NCBI GenBank assembly: GCA_026985625.1
Contig: JALSQC010000114.1
Location: forward strand, 1 to 14,334
Reading direction: 5' to 3'
Length of the DNA stretch: 14,334 bases
Origin: Bacteroidales bacterium
Lineage (GTDB): Bacteria; Bacteroidota; Bacteroidia; Bacteroidales; JAFGXI01
Shown: one piece after another, positions 6,890-14,260 of the stretch
How positions within the stretch are numbered: position 1 is the stretch's first letter
Layout: each line of letters opens with the position of its first letter
Notes under the pieces: model-generated
Seen by the model: only the letters and a program-made list of their open reading frames with translations
Told to the model about the DNA's origin: nothing
Database searches by the model: none
Program-made: the position numbers and the translations under genes

Positions 6890-7954
6890 ATGCAAAAAAT
6901 ATTTATTTTTTTTATTTTATCTATATCATTATTTTTTAACTCTTGTTCTACTGATGTTGATATTAATGCCGACTGGAAAGATGTAACTATTGTTTACAGT
7001 ATTTTAAATTTAAATGATACAATTCAGTATGTTAAAATTAATAAGGCTTTTCTTGGTAGTGCAAATGCTTACGATATGGCAAAAAACAGCGATTCGTTAT
7101 TTTACAAATCTATAAATAAAGTTAGTTTACAACAAGGACGCACAAATTCTAATGGCGATTGGGAAGGATACGGACAAGAAATTATTTTACAAAAAACTAC
7201 TGATATACCAAAAGACAGTGGTATTTTTGCAAACGATAGAAATGATATTTTTTATACAACCGAGAAATTACAAAAAAACGATACATATAACGAATATCGA
7301 TTAGTTATTGATGTCCCTAACAAAGATTTAATTACGGCAACTACAAAAGTTTTTGATAATTTAACAGTAAAAGAACCAACAACATGGGGCAGTAGAAAGG
7401 TTAATTTTGCAAGTAGTGTTCCTTATACCGTTAAATGGAATTCTACAAAAGATGCAAGACTTTACGAGGTAACAGTTAGATATTGGTATTACGAAATTAT
7501 TGGCACCGATACTACTCTAAAACATTTAGACTGGGCTCAGCCTCGAATGGTTTCTACAAAATTAGAACAAGAGGTTGAAATGACATTGGATATTGATGGT
7601 CCTGGATTTTTTAAATACGTGCAATCGCAATTAAAACCTCTTGCCTCGGGAAAACGTTTATCGCGACGAAAAAAAGCTATAGATTTTATATTTTTAATTG
7701 GGGGCGACGACTTAAATACTTATATACAAGTTAGCTCTCCATCGAATACTATAGTCCAAGAAAAACCATCGTATACAAATATTAACGGCGAAAATAATTT
7801 GGGTATTTTTTCTTGCAAGTTTGATGAGACAATTCCCGAGCAAGAAATAGATCAAAGAATGATTGATTCGTTGGCTCTTGGCATATACACTAAAAATTTA
7901 AACTTTTTATCTTACAATCAAGCTATTAATTTTTACTCAAATACCGACGAGTAA
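6890..7954 (+). CDS. Putative outer-membrane lipoprotein of unknown function
   Basis: 354 residues. The start 'MQKIFIFFILSISLFFNSC' is a lipoprotein signal with the lipobox Cys at residue 19, followed by 'STDVDINADW'. The rest is soluble and beta-rich with no membrane segment. Notable blocks are 'TIVYSILNLNDTIQYVKINK' (33-52), 'YRLVIDVP', 'PYTVKWNSTKDARLYEVTVR' (about 179-198) and 'SYTNINGENNLGIFSCKF' (about 297-314). The last resembles the 'YTNIxxGxGIFS' end region seen in some Bacteroidota lipoproteins, including ones I remember as DUF4249-like, but I am not sure of that family. Those are often near TonB-dependent receptors; none is encoded here. The gene stands alone on the plus strand, divergent from panB (60 bases) and converging on the next gene with 5 bases between stop codons. 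No function is claimed. Confidence 0.75.
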   Translation: MQKIFIFFILSISLFFNSCSTDVDINADWKDVTIVYSILNLNDTIQYVKINKAFLGSANAYDMAKNSDSLFYKSINKVSLQQGRTNSNGDWEGYGQEIILQKTTDIPKDSGIFANDRNDIFYTTEKLQKNDTYNEYRLVIDVPNKDLITATTKVFDNLTVKEPTTWGSRKVNFASSVPYTVKWNSTKDARLYEVTVRYWYYEIIGTDTTLKHLDWAQPRMVSTKLEQEVEMTLDIDGPGFFKYVQSQLKPLASGKRLSRRKKAIDFIFLIGGDDLNTYIQVSSPSNTIVQEKPSYTNINGENNLGIFSCKFDETIPEQEIDQRMIDSLALGIYTKNLNFLSYNQAINFYSNTDE

Positions 7955-7959
7955 AAGTT

Positions 7960-8367
7960 TTATTCGAATTGTATGTAATGTTGTTCTATTTTTCCTGTAT
8001 CGGTATTTGCTTGTAGCCAGAGTTCTTTATTTTTTAGTCGCAGAATTTTAAATGTATCTTTATCTTGATTTAAAGTTATAATAATTTTATTTTTATTATC
8101 GTAAAATTCCCATTGTCCGGTATCGTTTGGTGTGCTGTAAATATTATGATTTTCGAATTGTATATAATTTGCCGATATAGACTGGTATGTGGTATCGGTA
8201 TTATTAGTAGGTTGCGATTTATTTATATATTTTTGTGTTTCGTTTATTTTCCATTTATTTATTAACCGCATTTTTTTTGTGCGTAAAGAAATAACAGGTC
8301 CGTCTTCGTATTTTTTACATGATAATATTGCTGTAATGGTTAATATTATTAATATTATTTTTTTCAT
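7960..8367 (-). CDS. Small lipocalin-like lipoprotein
   Basis: 135 residues. Lipoprotein signal 'MKKIILIILTITAILSC' with Cys17, then 'KKYEDGPVISLRTKKMRLIN', a start common to small Bacteroidota lipoproteins carrying a lipocalin-like domain. The mature part fits a small beta-barrel pattern: 'NKWKINETQKYIN' (about 37-49), 'YIQFENHNIY', 'GQWEFYDNKNKIIITL' and 'FKILRLKNKELWLQ'. In such proteins the first 'G/NxWxI' strand and the last 'LxLKxxELWLQ' strand are typical. The ligand and role are unknown; outer-membrane anchoring is inferred. It lies 45 bases downstream of another small lipoprotein gene on the same strand and ends 5 bases from the converging 354-aa lipoprotein gene, so any terminator for either gene must lie within the other. 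Confidence 0.75.
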   Translation of the reverse strand: MKKIILIILTITAILSCKKYEDGPVISLRTKKMRLINKWKINETQKYINKSQPTNNTDTTYQSISANYIQFENHNIYSTPNDTGQWEFYDNKNKIIITLNQDKDTFKILRLKNKELWLQANTDTGKIEQHYIQFE

Positions 8368-8412
8368 GTATATAGTTTTGTAATTTATTTTACATTCGAA
8401 AAAAAATATAAT

Positions 8413-8856
8413 CTATTGTTTTGTATATGTTGCTGTAACAGTATCTATTTGTCCGCTACCGTCGTCGGCTGTGTATTTTAAATCAATAGTTTTATAATTG
8501 CTTGCAATAACTCCTGTTCCGTTAAATGTAATTCCGTCGGTTGTTTGATTAGATATTGTAAGGTTTAGTCCCGACATACTTGCTGTAACGTCTTTATCTA
8601 ATCCAAGGTTATAAAAATTGGCAATATACACTTTGTCTGTTGTTGATGTATCTTTGCTGATTTCTACTATATAATGCGAGTTTATGTTGTTTGTTGATTT
8701 TGCATAAATTTGACTTGTTTCGTTGCAATCGTATGTTGCCGTAATTTTATCGCGAGCATCGTCTGAAACATTATCTATATTATCGTCGTCGGGATTACAC
8801 GAATACATCATTAAATACAGTATTGATATTAACCCTATAAAAAGTATTTTTTTCAT
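8413..8856 (-). CDS. Small acidic-N-terminus lipoprotein, unknown function
   Basis: 147 residues. Signal 'MKKILFIGLISILYLMMYSC' has the lipobox Cys at 20. It is followed by 'NPDDDNIDNVSDDARDKI': a run of Asp just after the Cys resembles the lipoprotein export signal that sends lipoproteins to the outer face of the outer membrane in Bacteroidota. The remainder is beta-strand rich: 'ATYDCNETSQIYA', 'SHYIVEISKDTSTTDKVYI', 'NFYNLGLDKDVTASMSGLNL', 'GTGVIASN' and 'GQIDTVTATYTKQ'. I recall similar small 'DARDKFVGTW...ISK...NFYNLG...' proteins in this phylum as unnamed families, but know no function. It lies 49 bases downstream of hutU and 45 bases upstream of the next small lipoprotein gene; nothing ties it to histidine breakdown. 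Confidence 0.75.
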   Translation of the reverse strand: MKKILFIGLISILYLMMYSCNPDDDNIDNVSDDARDKITATYDCNETSQIYAKSTNNINSHYIVEISKDTSTTDKVYIANFYNLGLDKDVTASMSGLNLTISNQTTDGITFNGTGVIASNYKTIDLKYTADDGSGQIDTVTATYTKQ

Positions 8857-8896
8857 AATATTTTATTTTTTTTGATTTCTATAACAAAAATTTAGC

Positions 8897-8904
8897 CAAA
8901 GTTA
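8897..8904 (-). promoter_or_regulatory. Candidate -7 element (TAACTTTG) upstream of the 147-aa lipoprotein gene
   Basis: On the minus strand TAACTTTG fits TAnnTTTG exactly, directly after the hutU stop codon and 40 bases before the lipoprotein ATG. The nearest TTG upstream is 33 bases away, too far for the usual -33 element. It suggests the two small lipoproteins form a transcription unit separate from hutU. Confidence 0.35.
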
Positions 8905-8905
8905 A

Positions 8906-10906
8906 TTAAAATAAATTGTTTAATATATCATCATCGACAATATTTGGTATTGTTACGGTTAAATCTTTTGTTTTTTCCATTTCTCGTTTTATTGTAAATA
9001 ATGCTCCGCTATTTCTTGCCCAGCTTCGTCGGGATATTCCGTTATATACGTCCCAGAATAACATAGATTTTAATCGTCTGTCGGCATCTGATGTTCCGTC
9101 TAAAAGCATTCCGAATCCTCCGTTTATAACCTCTCCCCAACCTACGCCTCCTCCGTTATGTATAGATACCCATGTTGCACCGCGAAACGAGTCTCCTATT
9201 ACATTTTGAATTGCCATATCGGCTGTAAAGCTTGAGCCATCGTAAATATTAGATGTTTCTCTAAATGGCGAATCGGTTCCTGAAACATCGTGATGGTCTC
9301 TGCCTAAAACTATTGGTGCCGATATTTCGCCGTTTTTTATTGCATTGTTAAAAGCTTCGGCTATTTTTATTCTGCCTATTGCGTCGGCATATAATATGCG
9401 TGCTTGCGAGCCAACTACAAGTTTGTTTTGTTGTGCTCCTTTTATCCACTGAATATTATCCGACATTTGTTGTTGTATTTCTTTTGGCGATTGTTTTTTT
9501 AGTTCGGTTAATACTTGTGTTGCTATTTCGTCGGTTTTTTCGAGGTCTTTAGGGTCTGCCGATGTGCAAACCCAACGAAATGGTCCAAACCCAAAGTCGA
9601 AACACATTGGTCCCATAATATCTTGAACATACGATGGGTATTTAAATGTTTTTTTATCGTCTTTTAAGATATCGGCTCCTGCTCTTGATGATTCTAAGAG
9701 GAAAGCGTTTCCGTAGTCGAAAAAATATGTTCCTTTTGCTGTGTGTTTGTTTATTGCATCTACTTGACGTCGTAATGATTCCTGAACTTTTTGTTTAAAT
9801 TTTTCGGGATTTTCTGCCATCATTTTATTTGCTTGGTCGAAACTAATATCTACGGGATAGTATCCTCCTGCCCAAGGATTATGCAGCGATGTTTGGTCTG
9901 ACCCGAAATCTATGTAAATATTATTTTCGTAAAATTTTTCCCATACATCTACAACATTTCCATTGTATGCTATTGAAACGGTTTCGTTATTTTGTTTTGC
10001 AAGTTTAACTCTGTTAATTAATTTATTTATATCGGTAAATATTTCGTCAACCCAACCTTGCGAGTGTCGTTTTTCGGCAGCGTGTTTATTTACCTCGGCA
10101 ACAACAGATATGCAACCTGCAATATTTGCTGCTTTTGGTTGTGCTCCCGACATTCCGCCTAAACCTGAACTTACAAATAGTTTTCCTTTTAGACTTTCGC
10201 CGTTTTTAGATATTATTCTGCCTGCATTTAATATTGTAATTGTTGTTCCGTGCACAATACCTTGTGGACCTATATACATATACGAGCCGGCTGTCATTTG
10301 TCCGTATTGTGTTACTCCAAGAGCATTGTATTTTTCCCAATCGTCTTGTTTTGAGTAATTTGGAATCATCATTCCGTTTGTAACTACAACGCGTGGAGCA
10401 TCTTTATGCGATGGGAATAATCCCATTGGGTTTCCCGAATACATTACAAGAGTTTGATTATCGGTCATTGTTGCCAGATATTTCATTGTAAGCCTGTATT
10501 GTGCCCAGTTTTGAAATACTGCTCCGTTTCCTCCGTATGTAATTAATTCGTGTGGGTGTTGTGCTACATCGGGATTAAGGTTGTTTTGTATCATTAGCAT
10601 TATTGCTGCCGCTTGTTTTGATTTGTATGGATACTCCTCGATATTTCGTGCATACATTTTGTAATCGGGACGAAAACGATACATATATATGCGTCCGTAT
10701 TTTTTTAGTTCTTCGGCAAATTCTTTTGCTAATATTTTATGATGTTTTTTGTCGAAATATCTTAAAGCGTTTTTAACAGCAAGTTTTTTTTCGTCTTGTG
10801 TTAATATGTCTTTTCGCTTTGGTGCGTGATTTACCGTTTTATCATATTCTTTTGGTTTTGGTAATTCGGCAGGAATACCTTCGAGTATTTGTTGTTTAAA
10901 GTCCAT
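8906..10906 (-). CDS. hutU: Urocanate hydratase (urocanase), long Bacteroidota-type form
   Basis: 666 residues. Urocanase converts urocanate to 4-imidazolone-5-propionate with tightly bound NAD+ as an electrophilic cofactor; it is the second step of histidine degradation, in the cytoplasm. Motifs in order: 'ELITYGGNGAVFQNWAQYRL' (120-139), 'MYSGNPMGLFPSH' (155-167), 'TAGSYMYIGPQGIVHGT' (205-221), 'SSGLGGMSGAQPKAANIAGC' (246-265, NAD-binding region), 'DQTSLHNPWAGGYYP' (337-351), 'MGPMCFDFGFGPFRWVC' (431-447; Cys435 probably corresponds to the reactive Cys near the nicotinamide), 'LGRDHHDVSGTDSPFRETSN' (534-553) and 'HNGGGVGWGEVINGGFGMLL' (583-602). It is about 100 residues longer than proteobacterial HutU (about 555), as usual in this phylum. 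hutH, hutI and formiminoglutamate genes are absent from the window. It follows era by 56 bases. Confidence 0.96.
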   Translation of the reverse strand: MDFKQQILEGIPAELPKPKEYDKTVNHAPKRKDILTQDEKKLAVKNALRYFDKKHHKILAKEFAEELKKYGRIYMYRFRPDYKMYARNIEEYPYKSKQAAAIMLMIQNNLNPDVAQHPHELITYGGNGAVFQNWAQYRLTMKYLATMTDNQTLVMYSGNPMGLFPSHKDAPRVVVTNGMMIPNYSKQDDWEKYNALGVTQYGQMTAGSYMYIGPQGIVHGTTITILNAGRIISKNGESLKGKLFVSSGLGGMSGAQPKAANIAGCISVVAEVNKHAAEKRHSQGWVDEIFTDINKLINRVKLAKQNNETVSIAYNGNVVDVWEKFYENNIYIDFGSDQTSLHNPWAGGYYPVDISFDQANKMMAENPEKFKQKVQESLRRQVDAINKHTAKGTYFFDYGNAFLLESSRAGADILKDDKKTFKYPSYVQDIMGPMCFDFGFGPFRWVCTSADPKDLEKTDEIATQVLTELKKQSPKEIQQQMSDNIQWIKGAQQNKLVVGSQARILYADAIGRIKIAEAFNNAIKNGEISAPIVLGRDHHDVSGTDSPFRETSNIYDGSSFTADMAIQNVIGDSFRGATWVSIHNGGGVGWGEVINGGFGMLLDGTSDADRRLKSMLFWDVYNGISRRSWARNSGALFTIKREMEKTKDLTVTIPNIVDDDILNNLF

Positions 10907-10924
10907 TTTTTTTATTTTTTAATC

Positions 10925-10932
10925 CAAAATTA
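10925..10932 (-). promoter_or_regulatory. Candidate -7 element (TAATTTTG) upstream of hutU
   Basis: In the 56-base gap between era and hutU the minus strand carries TAATTTTG, an exact TAnnTTTG match 18 bases before the hutU ATG. No TTG is visible at the expected -33 spacing. If real, hutU has its own promoter and a very short leader, rather than being read only from the era transcript. Confidence 0.3.
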
Positions 10933-10962
10933 ATAAATTTATATTAAAAAAATATTAAGTAT

Positions 10963-11844
10963 CTATAAATTATATCCAAAACGTTTAAGTGTATTTTCTT
11001 TGTTTCGCCAGTCTTTGTTTACTTTTACATAAATTTCGATAAAAACTTTTTTGTTAAAAAATTTTTCTATGTCTTTACGAGCCTGACTTCCGACACGTTT
11101 TAGGGCACTACCTTGGTGTCCTATTATAATTCCTTTTTGAGATTCGCGTTCGACAAATATTATTGTTCTTATTCGTATTATATCGTTGGTTTCTTTAAAT
11201 TCTTCGACTAAAATCTCAACTGCGTATGGTATTTCTTTTTTATAGTTTATAAGTATTTTTTCGCGAATAATTTCTTCGACAAAAAATCGTTCTGTTTTGT
11301 CGGTTAATTGGTCTTTTGGAAAATATGCGGGTCCATTGGGTAATAGCTCTAATACTCTATTAAATATTGTTTCTATGTTAAATGATTTTAATGCTGATAT
11401 TGCGTATATTTCTGCGTTTGGCAACTCGTTTTGCCATATTTTTATAAGGTTGTTTAGTTTTTCGTTTTCTGACAAATCGATTTTATTAATTAATACTAAA
11501 ACCGGAACTTTTGCATTTTTTACTTTTTTAAGAAATTCTTTGTTTTTATCTAATGTTTCGTAAATATCGGTAACATACAATAACACATCGGCATCTTCGA
11601 ATGCTGATTTTGAAAAATTTAACATTGCTTGTTGTAATTTTGATGCGGGTTTTAATGCTCCGGGGGTATCGGAAAAAACTATTTGAAAGTTATCTCCGTT
11701 TACTATTCCTAATATGCGATGTCGTGTTGTTTGCGATTTTGATGTTATTATAGATATTTTTTCGCCAACAAGTTCGTTCATTAATGTTGATTTTCCAACA
11801 TTTGGATTTCCTATTATGTTTACGTATCCTGATTTGTGTGTCAT
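10963..11844 (-). CDS. era: GTPase Era
   Basis: 293 residues, the usual Era length. Era binds the 3' end of 16S rRNA and helps mature the 30S subunit; it is cytoplasmic and in part membrane-associated. The GTPase domain carries G1 'GNPNVGKST' (12-20), G2 'SQTTRHR' (37-43), G3 'DTPG' (59-62), G4 'NKID' (120-123) and G5 'SAL' (150-152). The C-terminal KH domain (about 200-280) carries 'IIGHQGSALKRVGSQARKDI' with the GxxG loop at 242-245, then 'IYVKVNKDWR'. The ATG at 11844-11842 overlaps the stop of the upstream outer-membrane protein gene as ATGA, which implies translational coupling; the N-terminal 'KSGYVNIIGNPNVGKST' fits the family, so the start is sound. Confidence 0.96.
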   Translation of the reverse strand: MTHKSGYVNIIGNPNVGKSTLMNELVGEKISIITSKSQTTRHRILGIVNGDNFQIVFSDTPGALKPASKLQQAMLNFSKSAFEDADVLLYVTDIYETLDKNKEFLKKVKNAKVPVLVLINKIDLSENEKLNNLIKIWQNELPNAEIYAISALKSFNIETIFNRVLELLPNGPAYFPKDQLTDKTERFFVEEIIREKILINYKKEIPYAVEILVEEFKETNDIIRIRTIIFVERESQKGIIIGHQGSALKRVGSQARKDIEKFFNKKVFIEIYVKVNKDWRNKENTLKRFGYNL

Positions 11845-14249
11845 TGTATATTAAATTTTACTATTAGTTTGTATGCAAAATTATTTTTTATTTTTGTTAA
11901 ATTGCTGTATTGTCCGTAATTATAAAATACTCCTATTCCGTATTTAATAATGTTCATTTGATTTATTATATTGTTTATTTGTAGTCCTGCCTCGTAATAT
12001 CCTTTTTCGTATGTAAATGCTTGCAAGTTTTTATTTTTATTGTATCCAAATGCAATATTATTGCTAATTGCAAATTCGGGTTTAAATTTTTTTGTTCGTA
12101 TTAAAATATTTCCAAAATTTTGTTCTATGTATAACGATATAAATTTATCGACATAGTATTTTCCTATAGGCATTGTAGCAAAAGTATTTTCGGCAAATAT
12201 CGAGAATTGCCCGGTTTTACTTCCGTGTCCGTTATAAAGGTATCCATCGTAAGGTGTTCCGCTAATGTATCCACCTACGGCTGATATGTTTGTTGTTCCT
12301 ATTGTTTTATTGTATATTTTTTTTATAATTTTTAGTTCGTATCGCTGATATTTATTTGTAAAATTTTTTTTATCGCTAAACAGCTGATAATTAAAGTATA
12401 TAATGGGATATTTTGTTCCTGTAGATATTAATACATTGTTAGATTTTATAAATTTTTCTTTATAGGCGTATCGCAGTTTTATTCCATAAGAATATAATTC
12501 TATAGGTTTAACATTTGGTTGATAAATATCATACAAAAAATTATACGTTTTTATGTTTAATTTTTTTACAAAAATATTTGTTTTTAAGTATTTTATGCTT
12601 GTATTAAATAACGATATTTTGTATTCTTTTTTATTAAATAAATCGTATAGCATAAATTTTCGATAAATTTCGGTTGATGTAAAATTATTTTCGTTGTAAA
12701 AGTCGTATCCTCCGTATTCGAACATATCGTCGGTATATGATATTTGTATTTTGTGTTGTTTATTTTTTAATGGTGTTAAATATAGTCCGTATTTATAATT
12801 GTATTTTTTATTTTTAAAGCCGTAAGAAATATTTGTAAATACAGAAAAGTAATTTGATATTTTTTCGTTTGTTTTTAGTCCTAATCCGGGTTTAAACCCT
12901 TCGTAATTGTTTTCGTTTATTAAATAGTTTATATCTAAACTTAAAAATCCTATGGGAATATATCCGCTAAGCAAGGCTTCCATTGTATTTATTTTACGGT
13001 CGAGATGTTCTGCTTTTCCCAAACTGTCGATAAGGTGATATGTGCGTTTGTCTTTTTCGGTAAGCGAATCGATACGATATTTTTTTAATATTTTCTCGGT
13101 TTGTTTTATTGATTTTTTATCTACATTTAACTCTATATTAGAGAATTTATATTTTTTATAATCTTTATTAAAAGATATGTTGTATAGGTATGTTTTTCCG
13201 ATTCCAATAATTTTTGTTTTATTTTTTCCTGTTCCTAAACTAAGGTTATTAAATATAATATTTGTGTTTAATTGTTTCGGAAACCAAACAGAGTCGTTAA
13301 TAAGCTCGTATTTTTGTTGAATTTTAAAGCTAATGGTATTTGTTTCGGTTGGGTTTGCAATAACATTTTGTATTGCATATTTGTTTGAGTTTATGTATAA
13401 AACTCCTTTCATAGAGTTAAATATTTTGCCTTTCCGTGGACGAAATGTTATTACAAAAATTGAGTCTCCCCTACTATTGTAAATTGTATCTTGTATAATA
13501 AAAAGATATTTTTTTATGCTATTATTTGATAATGGACTCAAGTATTTTTTTCCGTAAAGCACAAAAATATCTTTGTAAAAAGAAAATGATTGTAATTGTG
13601 TGGCAAGCAATGTAAAAGCAGGATTTTGCAAACCTGATACTCTTGATGCAAGAACTGTCTCGTTGTTATAGTCGGGATTTTTAAATTTTCGTTTGCTCAC
13701 CGACTCTATAATCATAAGATGTTGATGTTCGAAAAATTTTTTTGTTTGCACAAAAAAGCTATCGGGTTTTAGTGTATCAGTTTTTTTTATATCTCCTGTA
13801 AATATCATCTTGTTATACGATGTATATTCAAACGATTCGAGATTTAACGGGTTGTTTATTTTTTTATTTTTAATTGCTAATTTTATTATTCGGTGAGCAG
13901 GATTCTCGGTTGGTAAAATTTTAATTTCGTTAAGTTTAAACGATTCCTTTTTTAGTTTTATTTTAATTTTTGTTTTATTAACAAAGTTTTGTTTTGTAAT
14001 AATTGTATCCTTATATCCTATGTATGATATTTTAAAAAAATCTATTTTAGATATATCGTTTATAAAAAATTTGCCATCGATATTTGTTGTTGTTCCTTGT
14101 TTTTGTAAGTTAAATTGAATATTTACAAATGCTAATGCCTCATTTGTTTTATAATCGACAACTATTCCCGTAAATGGTTGAGCCGATAAATTTTTGCTTA
14201 TTGTAAATAATATAATTGCAATGTATAATTTAAAAATATTAAGTTTCAA
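11841..14249 (-). CDS. DUF5686-type outer-membrane protein with CarboxypepD_reg-like N-terminal domain
   Basis: 802 residues. Signal peptide at about 1-24 ('...ISKNLSAQ'). Residues 25-110 form a carboxypeptidase-regulatory-like (CarboxypepD_reg_2) domain: 'FTGIVVDYKTNEALAFVNIQ', 'GTTTNIDGKFFI', 'KISYIGYKDT'. The rest fits the DUF5686 family: 'PAHRIIKLAIKNKKINNPLN' (117-136), 'FEYTSYNKM', then many alternating strands such as 'YNISFNKDYKKYKFSNIELN' and a C-terminal beta-barrel-like half ending '...FAYKLIVKFNIQ'. It is probably an outer-membrane barrel; the function is not established. There is no ATG at the front: the frame opens after TAG at 14273-14271 and only TTG at 14249-14247 gives the signal peptide, so a TTG start is proposed (ATT or ATA slightly upstream are less likely). 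It lies 11 bases after the pseudouridine synthase stop and overlaps era by 4 bases. Confidence 0.85.
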   Translation of the reverse strand: MKLNIFKLYIAIILFTISKNLSAQPFTGIVVDYKTNEALAFVNIQFNLQKQGTTTNIDGKFFINDISKIDFFKISYIGYKDTIITKQNFVNKTKIKIKLKKESFKLNEIKILPTENPAHRIIKLAIKNKKINNPLNLESFEYTSYNKMIFTGDIKKTDTLKPDSFFVQTKKFFEHQHLMIIESVSKRKFKNPDYNNETVLASRVSGLQNPAFTLLATQLQSFSFYKDIFVLYGKKYLSPLSNNSIKKYLFIIQDTIYNSRGDSIFVITFRPRKGKIFNSMKGVLYINSNKYAIQNVIANPTETNTISFKIQQKYELINDSVWFPKQLNTNIIFNNLSLGTGKNKTKIIGIGKTYLYNISFNKDYKKYKFSNIELNVDKKSIKQTEKILKKYRIDSLTEKDKRTYHLIDSLGKAEHLDRKINTMEALLSGYIPIGFLSLDINYLINENNYEGFKPGLGLKTNEKISNYFSVFTNISYGFKNKKYNYKYGLYLTPLKNKQHKIQISYTDDMFEYGGYDFYNENNFTSTEIYRKFMLYDLFNKKEYKISLFNTSIKYLKTNIFVKKLNIKTYNFLYDIYQPNVKPIELYSYGIKLRYAYKEKFIKSNNVLISTGTKYPIIYFNYQLFSDKKNFTNKYQRYELKIIKKIYNKTIGTTNISAVGGYISGTPYDGYLYNGHGSKTGQFSIFAENTFATMPIGKYYVDKFISLYIEQNFGNILIRTKKFKPEFAISNNIAFGYNKNKNLQAFTYEKGYYEAGLQINNIINQMNIIKYGIGVFYNYGQYSNLTKIKNNFAYKLIVKFNIQ

Positions 14250-14260
14250 TTTAAAAAAAG

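Noticed and set aside
6830..6895. N-terminal extension of panB to 6895 (22 extra residues)
   Set aside because: The extension is low-complexity, overlaps the divergent lipoprotein gene start, and the family N-terminus 'MSVHKN...KKVTTHVL' begins at 6829.
8373..8380. TAGTTTTG on the plus strand between the two small lipoprotein genes
   Set aside because: It points away from the 135-aa lipoprotein gene and no plus-strand gene follows; taken as chance background for the -7 motif.
9963..10358. 131-codon open frame on the plus strand inside hutU
   Set aside because: It is antisense to a strongly conserved enzyme, Cys/Pro-rich in a shadow-like way, and has no recognisable motif or upstream signal.
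7960..10906. Idea that hutU and the two small lipoproteins form a histidine or urocanate uptake system
   Set aside because: Neither lipoprotein has transporter or binding-protein motifs, and a separate -7-like motif follows the hutU stop; adjacency alone is not enough.
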